64,000 bases of DNA. Source: GCA-2720975 sp964467985. Lineage in GTDB: Bacteria; Planctomycetota; UBA1135; GCA-002686595. Location of the stretch: contig CAYXTP010000005.1 of NCBI GenBank assembly GCA_964467985.1, forward strand, positions 1 to 64,000. The letters are read 5' to 3'. The translations under genes and the position numbers were made by a program. Below the pieces are notes generated by a model, which was given only the letters and a program-made list of their open reading frames with translations, had not been told where the DNA came from and searched no databases. Shown here in pieces: positions 16,709 to 26,080 of the stretch. Numbering within the stretch: position 1 is the first letter of the stretch; each line of letters begins with the position of its first letter.

Positions 16709-17872
16709 CTAGCCCTTGCCGCAGGCCCTCTGCAGGACGGACTCGACCTGGGAAAAGGTAGCCTGGCGATCGAATTCCGGCCGTCGGCTCAATCCAGCGG
16801 CCACGAATTGCTCGCACAGTGCGGGGTCGCCAAGCATGCGCTCGAGTGCGAGGCCCAGACTGCTCGAGTCGCGTGGGTCGACGAGCAAGCCGTTGATTCC
16901 ATCCGCGACGACCTCGGGGTTACCGCAAACGCCGCTGGCAATGATTGGAGTGCCCAGGAACAAGACCTCCAATAGTGTGTGGGACAAGCCCTCGTACTCA
17001 GAATTCAGCACGAACACATCAGATGCACGAATGTAGAGCGGGATCTGCCCGTGAGGCACGTTGCCCAAGAAGTGCACGCGCTGACCTAGGCCCCTTTCGT
17101 TTGCCAACCGCCGCCAGGCCTGCTCCATGTCCCCCTCCCCGGCCACGAGCAGTTCAACGTCATCGGGCAAGCCGGCCAGGGCTTCGATGATTCCATCCAC
17201 TCGCTTCCAACCCATCAGGCGACAGGCCGTGAAGACAAACCGTTTGCCTCGATCCAAGCCCAGCACCTCCCGGGCTTCCGTTGGGGTTTCCTGGACTTCT
17301 TCGACGTCAGGGCCGTGGTAGGCGTTGAAGATACGCTCAGCCTTGCTTGGCGCGACTCGATAGCTGTTGATCAAGATATCGCGGAGGAAATCCGAGCAGC
17401 AGATAATGTGTTGGCACCAACGCCACCAGGTGCGTTGCAGGGAACGAGTCAATCCCACGCGCCAGCCGTAGGATTTGGATTGGTAGGTGACGATGTCATC
17501 GCCCTGACACCAGCCCTTGCGGTGCGCGATTTCCCAAGAGCCGTCCACCATGATGCGTATCACGGCTGGCACACGGCGCAATTTGGCGGCCAATACGTGC
17601 AAGAGGGCGAGGTGCTCGTTGACGTAGACCACGTCGCAGCCCTTCGCCGCCCTGAACACGGCCCAAAAGGCCTTCAAGTAGCGCAGGGGCGTGGGCCCAG
17701 GAGCAATGGCCTCGACGGGAAAGGGATAGCCCTGCGGGTCAGGGTCCGAACAGAACGCCACGACCTCTACTTGGTGTCCGCGTTCCAACAGAAAGTGCGC
17801 TACGGAGGGCACATAAGTTGCGGGCCCACCTAGGTCCGGAGGGAAGACGGGCGAGGTGATCAGTACGCGCAT
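16709..17872 (-). CDS. Glycosyltransferase family 4 protein
   Basis: A 387-residue GT-B fold retaining glycosyltransferase. The N-terminal donor-side loop PPDLGGPATYVPSVA and the C-terminal EYEGLSHTLLE (the E-x7-E motif that binds the nucleotide sugar) are clear, as is GEGDMEQAWRRLA. It has no membrane helix. It is followed by the SGNH hydrolase gene after 5 bp and preceded by purF 53 bp away on the same strand. It probably builds a surface glycan; sugar and acceptor are unknown. Confidence 0.9.
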   Translation of the reverse strand: MRVLITSPVFPPDLGGPATYVPSVAHFLLERGHQVEVVAFCSDPDPQGYPFPVEAIAPGPTPLRYLKAFWAVFRAAKGCDVVYVNEHLALLHVLAAKLRRVPAVIRIMVDGSWEIAHRKGWCQGDDIVTYQSKSYGWRVGLTRSLQRTWWRWCQHIICCSDFLRDILINSYRVAPSKAERIFNAYHGPDVEEVQETPTEAREVLGLDRGKRFVFTACRLMGWKRVDGIIEALAGLPDDVELLVAGEGDMEQAWRRLANERGLGQRVHFLGNVPHGQIPLYIRASDVFVLNSEYEGLSHTLLEVLFLGTPIIASGVCGNPEVVADGINGLLVDPRDSSSLGLALERMLGDPALCEQFVAAGLSRRPEFDRQATFSQVESVLQRACGKG

Positions 17873-17925
17873 CGTGTTCGTTGACGGCGCGGCTCGAACG
17901 CGGAGTCAGTAGCCAAACGGGAGGG

Positions 17926-19404
17926 TCAATGGACCGGAACGTTGTCGCGTTGACAGCCGCGCTCGTCTTCAATCGCCTGTAGACGTTCGACGGTGATGTC
18001 GCCGGTCGGGTACTCGCCATTGAAGCACGCGTTGCAGAACTTTTCGATCTTCTCGTTGCCCTCGCGTGCGGCCTCGTTCATGGCCTCCCGCTTGAGATAC
18101 ATCAAGTGGTCCACGTTGAGGGATGTGGCGATCGCCTCATTGTCGCGGCCCGTAGCGATGAACTCGCGCTTGCTCGCCATGTCGATGCCGTAGGGGCAGG
18201 GCGCCTTGAGCGGCGGGCTAGTCACGCCGAAGTAGACCTTGCGTGCCCCAGCTGCACGAGCCATGGCCACGATGCGTCGCGATGTATTGCCGCGGACGAT
18301 CGAGTCGTCGATCAGCAGTACGTCCTTGCCCTTGAATTCCAGGGGAATCGGATTGAGCTTGCGCCGAATGGAATCGGAACGGCTTGTTTGGTCGGGCATG
18401 ATGAACGTGCGGCCGATATAGCGGTTCTTGACCAGGCCCTCGCGGTAGGGGATATCCAGTTCCTGGGCGACAGCCATGGCCGCATCACGCGAGGAGTCGG
18501 GGACGGGGATGACCACGTCGGGCTTGGGCGCCCCGCTGTCCTGCCACTGCTTGGCCAGCGCTGCCCCAAAACGCTTGCGTGTCTTGTAGACGGAGATGTC
18601 GTCCAAGAACGAGTCCGGCCGAGCAAAGTAGACCAACTCAAATACGCAGGGCCGGTGAGGCTGGGCTTCCAGGTGACGTGTTTGGATCTGTCGATCGGCA
18701 TCGACGAACAACACCTCCCCAGGGCCAATGTCGTGCGTTCTGTTGTAGCTGTTCACGTCGAGCACAACGCTCTCCGAGGCGCAGGCAAATGAGGTCCCCG
18801 CTTCGTCGGTGCGCTCTCCAAAGCAGATGGGCTTGATGCCAAATGGGTCGCGAAAGGCGACCATCCCCACGTCGGCGATGGTGGCACAGACCGAATAGGC
18901 CCCCTTCACTTCCTTGTAGACCCGGCCAACGGCGTCGAAGACGGCTTCGGCGTCAATCTTGCCCCTTTCCCGCAAGGCTGCCGCGAGGCCCTCCTGAAAG
19001 ACCCACAAAATGATCTCAAGGTCACAGCTCGAGTTGAGGCGCACGCCGCCGGACTTGAAGCGGCGATCACCCAGCTCCTGAACATTGGTCACATTCCCGT
19101 TGTGCACCATGGCCACACCCACAGGGAAGGTGTGGTGGAAAGGTTGGGCATCCTCGTCGCGACTGCCGCCCACGGTTGGGTAGCGCACATGCCCGACGCC
19201 CAAGTGCCCACGCAAGCGAGCCATGTTGTCCTCGTTGAAGACCTCAACGACTAGGCCGTTGCCCTTCTTGACGTTGAATTTCTCAGCGAAGGTCGTGATG
19301 CCGGCTGCATCCTGGCCGCGGTGCTGAACGGCGAGCAGGCCCTCGTAAATCTCCGTTGCGACGTCCGTGCCGTCCGGTCCGTAAATGCCGATGAATCCGC
19401 ACAT
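17926..19404 (-). CDS. purF: Amidophosphoribosyltransferase
   Basis: A 492-residue enzyme of the first committed step of purine synthesis (PRPP plus glutamine to phosphoribosylamine). The start at 19404 is fixed by MCGFIGIYG, whose Cys becomes the N-terminal nucleophile after Met removal; the 73 in-frame codons upstream are not coding. The glutaminase domain covers 1-240 and the phosphoribosyltransferase domain has the PRPP loop VLLIDDSIVRGNTS. The zinc or Fe-S cysteines of some PurF types are only partly seen (Cys near the end in FCNACFNGEYPTGD). It is divergent from pepN. Confidence 0.97.
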   Translation of the reverse strand: MCGFIGIYGPDGTDVATEIYEGLLAVQHRGQDAAGITTFAEKFNVKKGNGLVVEVFNEDNMARLRGHLGVGHVRYPTVGGSRDEDAQPFHHTFPVGVAMVHNGNVTNVQELGDRRFKSGGVRLNSSCDLEIILWVFQEGLAAALRERGKIDAEAVFDAVGRVYKEVKGAYSVCATIADVGMVAFRDPFGIKPICFGERTDEAGTSFACASESVVLDVNSYNRTHDIGPGEVLFVDADRQIQTRHLEAQPHRPCVFELVYFARPDSFLDDISVYKTRKRFGAALAKQWQDSGAPKPDVVIPVPDSSRDAAMAVAQELDIPYREGLVKNRYIGRTFIMPDQTSRSDSIRRKLNPIPLEFKGKDVLLIDDSIVRGNTSRRIVAMARAAGARKVYFGVTSPPLKAPCPYGIDMASKREFIATGRDNEAIATSLNVDHLMYLKREAMNEAAREGNEKIEKFCNACFNGEYPTGDITVERLQAIEDERGCQRDNVPVH

Positions 19405-19632
19405 GATTGGATTGCTTGGGATGTCTGACCTCGGCGCCGGCCATGGGCACCGAATCTGGCCGAAATCCCCGTGATGAGGGGCCGTTTGGAGTTGCGGGTA
19501 AAGGGAGGGGTGGGTCCCGAGGCCGGACCGGATGCGTAAGATAGGCGGCCCAAAGTGGCCGGGCAAGGAACCTGCCGCTTCTCGTTTGAACTCACCCCCA
19601 GTAGCCGCCCTCCGGTGGCCCATGATCGCCCG
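19405..19632. other. Divergent purF/pepN intergenic region
   Basis: A 228-bp gap that must hold promoters in both directions. A TAAGAT sequence near 19536 could be a -10 toward pepN, but no paired -35 was found. No purine riboswitch or operator was recognised. Confidence 0.4.
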
Positions 19633-22263
19633 ATGACTGTCACCTCAGCTCCCCCCCAGCCCATTCTGCGTTCCAGCTATCTGCCCAGCGACTTTCAGAT
19701 CGAAACGGTCGATCTGCACTTCGCGTTGGACGAGCACGACACGCGGGTCAAGAGTCGAATGGCCGTGACGCGCACCGCGGCAGTCAGTGCCGACCTCGTC
19801 CTGCACGGTGAGGACTTGACGCTGATCGCCGTCTCAATCGACGGGGCGGCGCTTGGGCCCGAAGCCTACAGCCTGTCTGACGAGTCCCTCACGCTGCACT
19901 CACCTCCGGATTCGTTCAGTCTCGAAACTGAAGTGCAGATCGTGCCGGCCAGCAACAAGGCTCTGAGTGGCCTCTACGTGTCCGGGGGGAATTTCTGCAC
20001 GCAGTGTGAGGCCCAAGGGTTCCGGCGTATCACCTACTTCCTTGACCGGCCCGACGTCATGGCGCGCTACTCCGTAACCCTCGAGGGTGACGCGGGCCGC
20101 TATCCCGTGATGCTCTCCAACGGAAACCGCATTGCGACTGAGGACTTGGGTGGCGGTCGCCAGCGCGTTCGCTGGGAGGATCCCTTCCCCAAACCTTCCT
20201 ACCTCTTCGCGCTCGTTGCGGGAGACCTGGCCTGCCACCGAGACAGCTACCGGACGGCCAGCGGACGGGACATCGGGTTGGAGCTGTGGGTTGCCGAGCG
20301 GGACCTGGTCAAGTGCCCGCACGCCATGGCCTCCTTGCAGGACGCGATGCGCTGGGACGAGGAGGTCTTTGGCCTCGAATACGACCTCGACCTCTACATG
20401 ATCGTCGCGGTGAGCGACTTCAACATGGGCGCCATGGAGAACAAGGGGCTCAACATTTTCAACTCCAAATGTGTGTTGGCCGCCTCGGATACGGCCAATG
20501 ACAGGGATTTCGAATCCGTGCAGGGCATCATTGGGCACGAGTACTTTCACAATTGGACCGGCAACCGGGTGACCTGTCGGGACTGGTTCCAGCTCACACT
20601 CAAGGAAGGTCTGACCGTCTTTCGAGATCAGGAATTCAGCTCGGACATGGGTTCGCGGGCCGTCGCGCGCATTGGTGACGTGCGCCTGCTCAGAGCCGGC
20701 CAATTTCCTGAGGACGCTGGCCCGATGTCCCACCCGATTCGGCCCGAGTCCTACATCGAGATGGACAATTTCTATACGGCCACCGTCTACAACAAGGGTG
20801 CCGAGGTCATTCGCATGATCCACACCCTCGTTGGCGCAGCAGGTTTCAGGAAGGGAATGGATCTGTACTTCGAGCGCCACGACGGGCAGGCCGTCACCTG
20901 TAACGACTTCCGAGCGGCGATGGCGGACGCCAACGATTTCGACCTCGAGCAATTCGAGCAGTGGTACATTCAATCAGGCACGCCGCGCCTGTCTGTCGTC
21001 CAGCATTGGAATGCTGCGGAAGGACAGCTCTCGCTCACCTTCACCCAGCAGGCGGCTGCCGGCGCAGCGCCACTTCATATCCCTGTGCGCCTCGGGCTGG
21101 TCGGCCCAGATGGTCGTGACTGTGCCCTGCGGATTGAGGGTCAGGCAAGTCAGCAAGTGACCAGCGAGTGCATCCTCGAACTCAAGCATCACGAGCAGAC
21201 GTTTGTGTTCACGGGGCTAGAAGCCCGTCCCCTGCCCTCGGTGCTGCGCGGATTCTCGGCTCCCGTCTTGCTGGACATGGAGTACAGCCGCGAAGACCTC
21301 GCCTTTCTGCTGGCTAACGACTCGGATTCATTCAACCGATGGGATGCTGGCCAGAAGCTCTTTGGCGATGCGCTGCTCGAACTGACAGAAGCGAGCGCCA
21401 AGGGTGAGGAGCTCCAATTCGATCCACTGCTGGCAGAGACATTCGGTCGTGTCCTAGACGACGACAGTGTTGATGGCTCCCTGCGGGCGCTGGCTTTGAC
21501 TCTGCCGGCGGAACGCGAGTTGGCTCAGCGCATGGACGTGATCCAACCCCAGCACCTGCACCGGGCCTGCGAGTTCTTGCGGCGCAGCCTGGCCGAGACA
21601 CTCCAGGCCGCGCTCCTTGAAACGTACCGGGCCTTGGCTCCTGCAGGGCCGTACACCACGGATGCCCAGGACGTTCATCGCCGCCGGTTGCGCAACTGTG
21701 CCTTGAGCTACCTGGCCTGCTTGGGCCGGCAGGAGACCACGGCGCTGGCCTGGGACCAATTCCAGTCCGCCGACAACATGACCGATTCCCAGGCTGCCCT
21801 GGAGTGTCTGGCAGAACTCGACGTACCCGAGCGGATCGCGGCCCTAGACGAATTTCACCGGCGCTGGGCCGACGACGCCCTGGTGATCGACAAGTGGTTC
21901 ACGGTGCAGGCAAACTCGAACATGGAGGGGGCGGTGGACCGCATGCGGGCCCTGGCCTCCCACCCCGACTTCACCCTCTCGAACCCCAACCGAGCGCGCT
22001 CGCTGTTGTTCACTTTCCCGACGATGAACCTCTCGGGGTTCCACGTGGCTGATGGCAGCGGGTACCGCTTTCTGGCCGACAACATCTTGGCCATCGATCC
22101 GAACAACCCCCAGCTCGCCGCGCGGCTTGTTGGACCCTTCCTACTGTGGAAGCGCTATGACGCGGAGCGTGGGGCCTTGATGAAGGAAGAATTGGAGCGA
22201 CTGTTTGCCGCTCCGGGGCTTTCCAAGAACACCCAAGAGATCGTCACACGCGCACTCGGTTAG
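19633..22263 (+). CDS. pepN: Aminopeptidase N (M1 family, PepN type)
   Basis: An 876-residue cytosolic zinc aminopeptidase of the E. coli PepN type. The substrate motif GAMEN is at 266-270, the zinc motif HEYFHNW at 302-308, with the third zinc ligand Glu about 19 residues on in LKEGLTVFRDQEFSSD, a stretch diagnostic of PepN. Length matches the family (about 870). It removes N-terminal residues from peptides during protein turnover. The ATG at 19633 fits the family N-terminus. It is followed by the second ECF sigma gene after 47 bp. Confidence 0.97.
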   Translation: MTVTSAPPQPILRSSYLPSDFQIETVDLHFALDEHDTRVKSRMAVTRTAAVSADLVLHGEDLTLIAVSIDGAALGPEAYSLSDESLTLHSPPDSFSLETEVQIVPASNKALSGLYVSGGNFCTQCEAQGFRRITYFLDRPDVMARYSVTLEGDAGRYPVMLSNGNRIATEDLGGGRQRVRWEDPFPKPSYLFALVAGDLACHRDSYRTASGRDIGLELWVAERDLVKCPHAMASLQDAMRWDEEVFGLEYDLDLYMIVAVSDFNMGAMENKGLNIFNSKCVLAASDTANDRDFESVQGIIGHEYFHNWTGNRVTCRDWFQLTLKEGLTVFRDQEFSSDMGSRAVARIGDVRLLRAGQFPEDAGPMSHPIRPESYIEMDNFYTATVYNKGAEVIRMIHTLVGAAGFRKGMDLYFERHDGQAVTCNDFRAAMADANDFDLEQFEQWYIQSGTPRLSVVQHWNAAEGQLSLTFTQQAAAGAAPLHIPVRLGLVGPDGRDCALRIEGQASQQVTSECILELKHHEQTFVFTGLEARPLPSVLRGFSAPVLLDMEYSREDLAFLLANDSDSFNRWDAGQKLFGDALLELTEASAKGEELQFDPLLAETFGRVLDDDSVDGSLRALALTLPAERELAQRMDVIQPQHLHRACEFLRRSLAETLQAALLETYRALAPAGPYTTDAQDVHRRRLRNCALSYLACLGRQETTALAWDQFQSADNMTDSQAALECLAELDVPERIAALDEFHRRWADDALVIDKWFTVQANSNMEGAVDRMRALASHPDFTLSNPNRARSLLFTFPTMNLSGFHVADGSGYRFLADNILAIDPNNPQLAARLVGPFLLWKRYDAERGALMKEELERLFAAPGLSKNTQEIVTRALG

Positions 22264-22310
22264 CCCAATTAATACGGAGGACTGCCGCAGCTGCGTGCTA
22301 GGGTGAGTCC

Positions 22311-22892
22311 ATGGCTGCCCATCAAGCCGACCTTGAGCTCATGCACCGCGTCGTCGCGCGAGACGACGCAGCGGCGGCGGACTTGATGCGCCAAATTGGC
22401 CGCGACCTGTATGCCTGTGCGCGGCGCCTTGCCCCCGGGACACAGGCTGCGGAAGACCTCCTGCAAGAGACCATGCTCGGAATTCTGCAATCTGCGAAGC
22501 GCTATGACGGCCGGGTTTCAGTGCGTGCCTGGGCCTTTTCGATCCTACGCAACAAGGCCGTGGATGCCCTGCGCAAGCGCGGGCGCGAACGCGTCACAGC
22601 GGAAGAAGACCCTGAGGCTCATCGGTTTGATGATGCGGGCGCCTGGCGCGAGGACGCCGACTTCTGTCCGTGGGATCGGGAAGCCGAACTTCGAGAGGTA
22701 TTCGAGCTGTGCCTAAAGGGGCTGGCGGACAATCAACGGGAAGTGCTAGCCCTCAGGGCGCTCAATCAAGTTGAGGGGCGAGAAGCCGCTGATCTACTGG
22801 GGCTGTCGCGAGCCAATTTTCGGCAGATCTTGCATCGGGCTCGCCAAGCCATTCGGGGTTGTGTCGATGGCAAGCTGGGAGAGACCGAATGA
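22311..22892 (+). CDS. ECF RNA polymerase sigma factor (second pair)
   Basis: A 193-residue sigma-70 family protein. Region 2 spans about 10-90 (AAEDLLQETMLGILQSAKRY, VRAWAFSILRNKAVDALRKR) and region 4 about 125-185 (LADNQREVLALRALNQVEGREAADL in part, then LSRANFRQILHRARQAI). The ATG at 22311 follows a TAGGGT sequence closely. It overlaps the small anti-sigma gene by ATGA. The downstream run to the polyferredoxin gene may be its regulon. No GGAAC element was seen ahead of it. Confidence 0.92.
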   Translation: MAAHQADLELMHRVVARDDAAAADLMRQIGRDLYACARRLAPGTQAAEDLLQETMLGILQSAKRYDGRVSVRAWAFSILRNKAVDALRKRGRERVTAEEDPEAHRFDDAGAWREDADFCPWDREAELREVFELCLKGLADNQREVLALRALNQVEGREAADLLGLSRANFRQILHRARQAIRGCVDGKLGETE

Positions 22893-23158
22893 GTGTCCAG
22901 AACAGGGGAACCCTGCGGTTGCTGCTCCGCTGTCAGTCGGTCAATGAGGTCTTGAGCGAGTATGTGGACGGGGACATGGGGTTTGTAAGTCGCACGCTGC
23001 TCTGGGGACACCTCTTGATGTGCAAGCGTTGCCGCGGATACCTGGCTCAGTTTCGGCGCATCGTCGAACTTGATGGCGGGCCGCGCCTCGACACTCTGCC
23101 GCCGGGTGCAGAGCAAGCCCTGCGGTCAGCGCTTGAAGCCTGGCGCGACCAACGCTAG
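22889..23158 (+). CDS. Small zinc-finger anti-sigma factor
   Basis: An 89-residue protein with Cys, then a helix (VNEVLSEYVDGDM), then GHLLMCKRCRGYL, which together give the zinc-binding H-x3-C-x2-C of zf-HC2 anti-sigma domains. It has no membrane helix, so it is cytosolic. The ATG overlaps the sigma stop by 4 bp. It should bind and hold the upstream ECF sigma factor until a signal, perhaps redox through the zinc cysteines, frees it. Confidence 0.85.
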   Translation: MSVQNRGTLRLLLRCQSVNEVLSEYVDGDMGFVSRTLLWGHLLMCKRCRGYLAQFRRIVELDGGPRLDTLPPGAEQALRSALEAWRDQR

Positions 23159-23171
23159 ACGGTCGATTTGG

Positions 23172-23208
23172 GGGCTTGATTCTGACAAGCCCTGTCACGG
23201 TGAGACAG
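23172..23208 (+). terminator. Two adjacent hairpins after the anti-sigma gene
   Basis: GGGCTTG-N7-CAAGCCC (23172-23192) is followed directly by CTGTC-N7-GACAG (23192-23208), within the 73-bp gap to the next gene. There is no U tract, so this may be a weak terminator, an RNA-processing site, or a structure tuning expression of the downstream genes. Confidence 0.4.
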
Positions 23209-23231
23209 CCCTGCCGAACAGTGGGGCCAAC

Positions 23232-24047
23232 ATGACTCTACTCACCTCCCTGGCCCTCGCGGCTGTTGTGGCAGCTGCCCCAAAGGCCGAATTCGACCAT
23301 TCCCACGGCCGCTGGAATGCACTGCTCGTCGAATTCGTGCACACAGGCGGCCGAGTGAACTACCGCGGACTGGCCCGCAAGCGCTCTCAGCTCGACCGGT
23401 ACCTGGGGGACCTGCGCTCGGTGCGGTATCCCGATTTCAAGAAGTGGACTGGGCCCGAACGCGAGGCGTTCTGGATCAACGCTTACAACGCATACACCGT
23501 GCAGTTGATTCTCGACAACTACCCAGTCAAGTCGATCCGCGACCTGGGGGGGTGGTTTAGCCCCGTCTGGGACAAGCGGTTCATTCCCCTGCAGCACCTG
23601 TCACGAGAGCACGGCAAGGTGCTCTCTTTGGGCGAAATCGAGCACGAAATCCTGGCCAAGAAAGCCCGCCAGCCGCTGTTCCACTTCGCAATCGTTTGTG
23701 CGTCGGGAGGCTGCCCCGAACTGCGCGCAGAGGCTTACACCGCCAAACTCCTGGACAAGCAACTGGGGAACGCTGGCCGAACCTTCCTGGCAGACACGTC
23801 GAAGAATGGCCAAGAAGTCCTGGGGGGGAAGCTGCGCGTCTCCAAGATCTTCAAGTGGAGCGAAGATGAGTTGCAGGAGTATCCGGGTGGCATCACAAAA
23901 CTCCTGGCTGACTTCGCGCCCAAGCCTGTGAGCGAGGCGCTGCGCAGGGGCAGGGTGCGCCTCGAATATGGGGATTACGATTGGTCGCTCAACGAGTGGG
24001 TGCCTCCTGCGGTCAAGTCCGACTTGGGCTTGGGCGGGGGCCATTGA
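23232..24047 (+). CDS. DUF547-domain exported protein
   Basis: A 271-residue protein with a short hydrophobic N-terminus (about 2-15, probable signal peptide ending at AAAP). The DUF547 domain (about 70-200) is recognised by EREAFWINAYNAYTVQLIL and by FAIVCASGGCPELRAEAY with two nearby cysteines. Its biochemical role is not established; relatives are sometimes linked with redox proteins. The start at 23232 gives the signal peptide. It overlaps the PiT permease start by TTGA, so the two are translated together. Confidence 0.85.
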   Translation: MTLLTSLALAAVVAAAPKAEFDHSHGRWNALLVEFVHTGGRVNYRGLARKRSQLDRYLGDLRSVRYPDFKKWTGPEREAFWINAYNAYTVQLILDNYPVKSIRDLGGWFSPVWDKRFIPLQHLSREHGKVLSLGEIEHEILAKKARQPLFHFAIVCASGGCPELRAEAYTAKLLDKQLGNAGRTFLADTSKNGQEVLGGKLRVSKIFKWSEDELQEYPGGITKLLADFAPKPVSEALRRGRVRLEYGDYDWSLNEWVPPAVKSDLGLGGGH

Positions 24048-24970
24048 TTTCCACCCTCGCCATCTTGCTGCTGGTCTCCTTGGCATGGTTCAACGGGGCC
24101 AACGACACCGGCAAGGGTGTCGCCACGCTCGCCTGCACCGGCGAACTCTCCGGCTCGCGAGCCCTGGGGTATGGCGTCGCCGCCACCTTCGCCGGTGCAA
24201 TGTGCGCACTGCTGTGGGGCCAGGCGTTAGCCATCCGTTTCTCCGGCAAGGGCCTCGTGCCAGATGAGGTGGCCAGCGCTCCGGTGTTCCTACTCGCCGC
24301 AGGGATGGGAGCGGTGATCACGGTCGCCGCGGCCACTGGCCTGCGCTATCCCATCTCCACATCCCACGCCCTGCTCGGCGGATTGGTGGGCGCCGGCCTC
24401 CAGAGCGGAGCCGATCTAAACGAAGCCGCGCTGGTTGGCAAATTCCTGGCACCCTTGCTGCTCAGCCCGGTCATCGCCTTCGGGCTGGCGTGGGCCATTG
24501 GTCGGTGGAACACCTCGAGCACCCGATCCATGCACCTGTTCGCGGGCGGGGCCGTGAGTTTTGCTCGAGGATTCAACGACGCGCCGAAAATTGCTGCCTT
24601 CTCCCTCTTGGTGCCTGCGGTCGGACTCCGCTCGGGGACCGCACTGGTAGCTGTTGCGATGGGCGCCGGTGGTTGGCTTGCGGGCCGCTCCCTGGCGCAA
24701 CGAGTCAGCACTGATGTGTGTGGTTGCACACCCGCTCAGGGGTGCGGGGCCAACTGGGTCTCTGCGGCACTGGTCATCGCCCACTCGCCCCTGGGTCTAC
24801 CCGTGTCCACAACCCATGTGACCCTGGGCGCGGTGGCCGGAGCGGGAACCGCAGGAGACCGACTCGACCGCAAACTGTTCGGAAGCTTTCTTCTGGCCTG
24901 GGCCGTTACTCTTCCGATTGCGGCCCTGTTTTCCTTGCTTGCTAGCAAGCTGATCGGTAACTGGATCTAA
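24044..24970 (+). CDS. PiT-family inorganic phosphate permease
   Basis: A 308-residue, roughly ten-helix permease. The two inverted family repeats are clear: FNGANDTGKGVATL near the start and ARGFNDAPKIAAF in the middle, each followed by SHALLGG-like and STTHVTLGA segments. It should import phosphate with a cation. A CGCTPAQGC loop adds two cysteines that are unusual for the family. The TTG at 24044 overlaps the DUF547 stop (TTGA) and begins just before the first helix; the ATG-like start further upstream lies in the DUF547 gene. The usual DUF47 partner is absent. Confidence 0.88.
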   Translation: MISTLAILLLVSLAWFNGANDTGKGVATLACTGELSGSRALGYGVAATFAGAMCALLWGQALAIRFSGKGLVPDEVASAPVFLLAAGMGAVITVAAATGLRYPISTSHALLGGLVGAGLQSGADLNEAALVGKFLAPLLLSPVIAFGLAWAIGRWNTSSTRSMHLFAGGAVSFARGFNDAPKIAAFSLLVPAVGLRSGTALVAVAMGAGGWLAGRSLAQRVSTDVCGCTPAQGCGANWVSAALVIAHSPLGLPVSTTHVTLGAVAGAGTAGDRLDRKLFGSFLLAWAVTLPIAALFSLLASKLIGNWI

Positions 24971-24973
24971 CCC

Positions 24974-26080
24974 ATGGCCCGTTCCCCCAAAAAAGCAACC
25001 CGCTCGAGCAAGGAGCGCATTTTCCTGCTCATCTTCGTGCCCCTTGTGGTCGCCTTCTATGGCGTCCACAAGTATCCCCAGTTCGTGCTCGACCTTTTCG
25101 GCTCGGATGCGGGCTTGGAGTCTCTGCACCTCTTGGGGAAAACTCCGGGGTTTTGGTACGCGACGGTCTATACAGCACTTGTGTCGGGAACCTGCCTTTG
25201 GGTCCTGCTGAGTGGCAGCAACCGTTACCAGCTCAAAAAGAAAAAGGGGCCGCTATCGAAGTATCAGCGCTCCAAGTTCTTGTCGATCCTGCTGGCCCAG
25301 TCCATCGCCTTCTACTTCATTCCCTATGTCTTGCCCGGGCTCATGCGCGAGGGGTCTTTCTTTGAAGATCCTGCGCAGGTCGCAAGCAAGGCTTCGCACG
25401 TGTATGTCTGGCCGGCCTTTGTCAGTGGCGGCGGCGCGCTGTACATCTTTGTCGTCTTGCCCCTAGCGGTCTGGTTCTTCGGCAAGCGCTACTGCAGTTG
25501 GTTCTGCTCCTGCGGCAACCTCTCCGAGACGGTCGGCGTGCTGCCCTGGGGTGCGCGCTGGGTCCGTGAGCGCACACCACGCTCACCCGGCGCAAGGAAG
25601 TGGGAAAGCCTGCAAGTTGTGTTCCTGGGTTTTGCGCTCTTCTTCGGGGTCATGCTCTTGCTCGACGGCTTGACGTTGTTCTCAGCTCCAAACGTGTTGC
25701 AAGCCACGGCGGCCACCCAAGACCTGGTCGTTGATTTTGCCTTTGGGTCAGTCATTGGCATCGGCGCCTACCCGTTCTTGGGCACCCGCATCTGGTGTCG
25801 GTACGGCTGCCCTTTGGCCCAGGGCATGAAGCTGGTTGGCAGATTCACCCGCTCGCGTTTCGCCGTGCAGCCCAATGACAAGTGCAGAGGCATCGATCTG
25901 TGCACAAGCGCATGCCCAATGGGCATCGATGTGGCCAGCTATGCGCACAAGGATCGCAAGCCAATTGAAGTCCCCTTCGGGCTCAAGGACACGCCCTGCA
26001 TCGGCTGCGGGGGCTGCATCGAAATCTGCCCGGTGGGCGCCTTGTCCTTTGCCCCAGTACGGCAGCCAAAGGGAAACTAG
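24974..26080 (+). CDS. NapH/CcoG-like membrane polyferredoxin
   Basis: A 368-residue membrane protein with about five helices and several iron-sulfur cysteine clusters. CSWFCSCG and CRYGCPL are the NapH/CcoG-type CxxxCxCG and CxxxCP motifs at helix ends; two ferredoxin-like motifs follow in CRGIDLCTSACPMG and CIGCGGCIEICPVG near the C-terminus. Relatives move electrons across the membrane or help assemble cytochrome oxidase. It starts 3 bp after the permease gene. Its stop codon overlaps that of the convergent mnmH gene in a shared CTAG. Confidence 0.87.
   Translation: MARSPKKATRSSKERIFLLIFVPLVVAFYGVHKYPQFVLDLFGSDAGLESLHLLGKTPGFWYATVYTALVSGTCLWVLLSGSNRYQLKKKKGPLSKYQRSKFLSILLAQSIAFYFIPYVLPGLMREGSFFEDPAQVASKASHVYVWPAFVSGGGALYIFVVLPLAVWFFGKRYCSWFCSCGNLSETVGVLPWGARWVRERTPRSPGARKWESLQVVFLGFALFFGVMLLLDGLTLFSAPNVLQATAATQDLVVDFAFGSVIGIGAYPFLGTRIWCRYGCPLAQGMKLVGRFTRSRFAVQPNDKCRGIDLCTSACPMGIDVASYAHKDRKPIEVPFGLKDTPCIGCGGCIEICPVGALSFAPVRQPKGN

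Noticed and set aside
19900..20973. Minus-strand open frame of 357 codons inside pepN
   Set aside because: Antisense to the catalytic core of aminopeptidase N, with no start region or family motif of its own.
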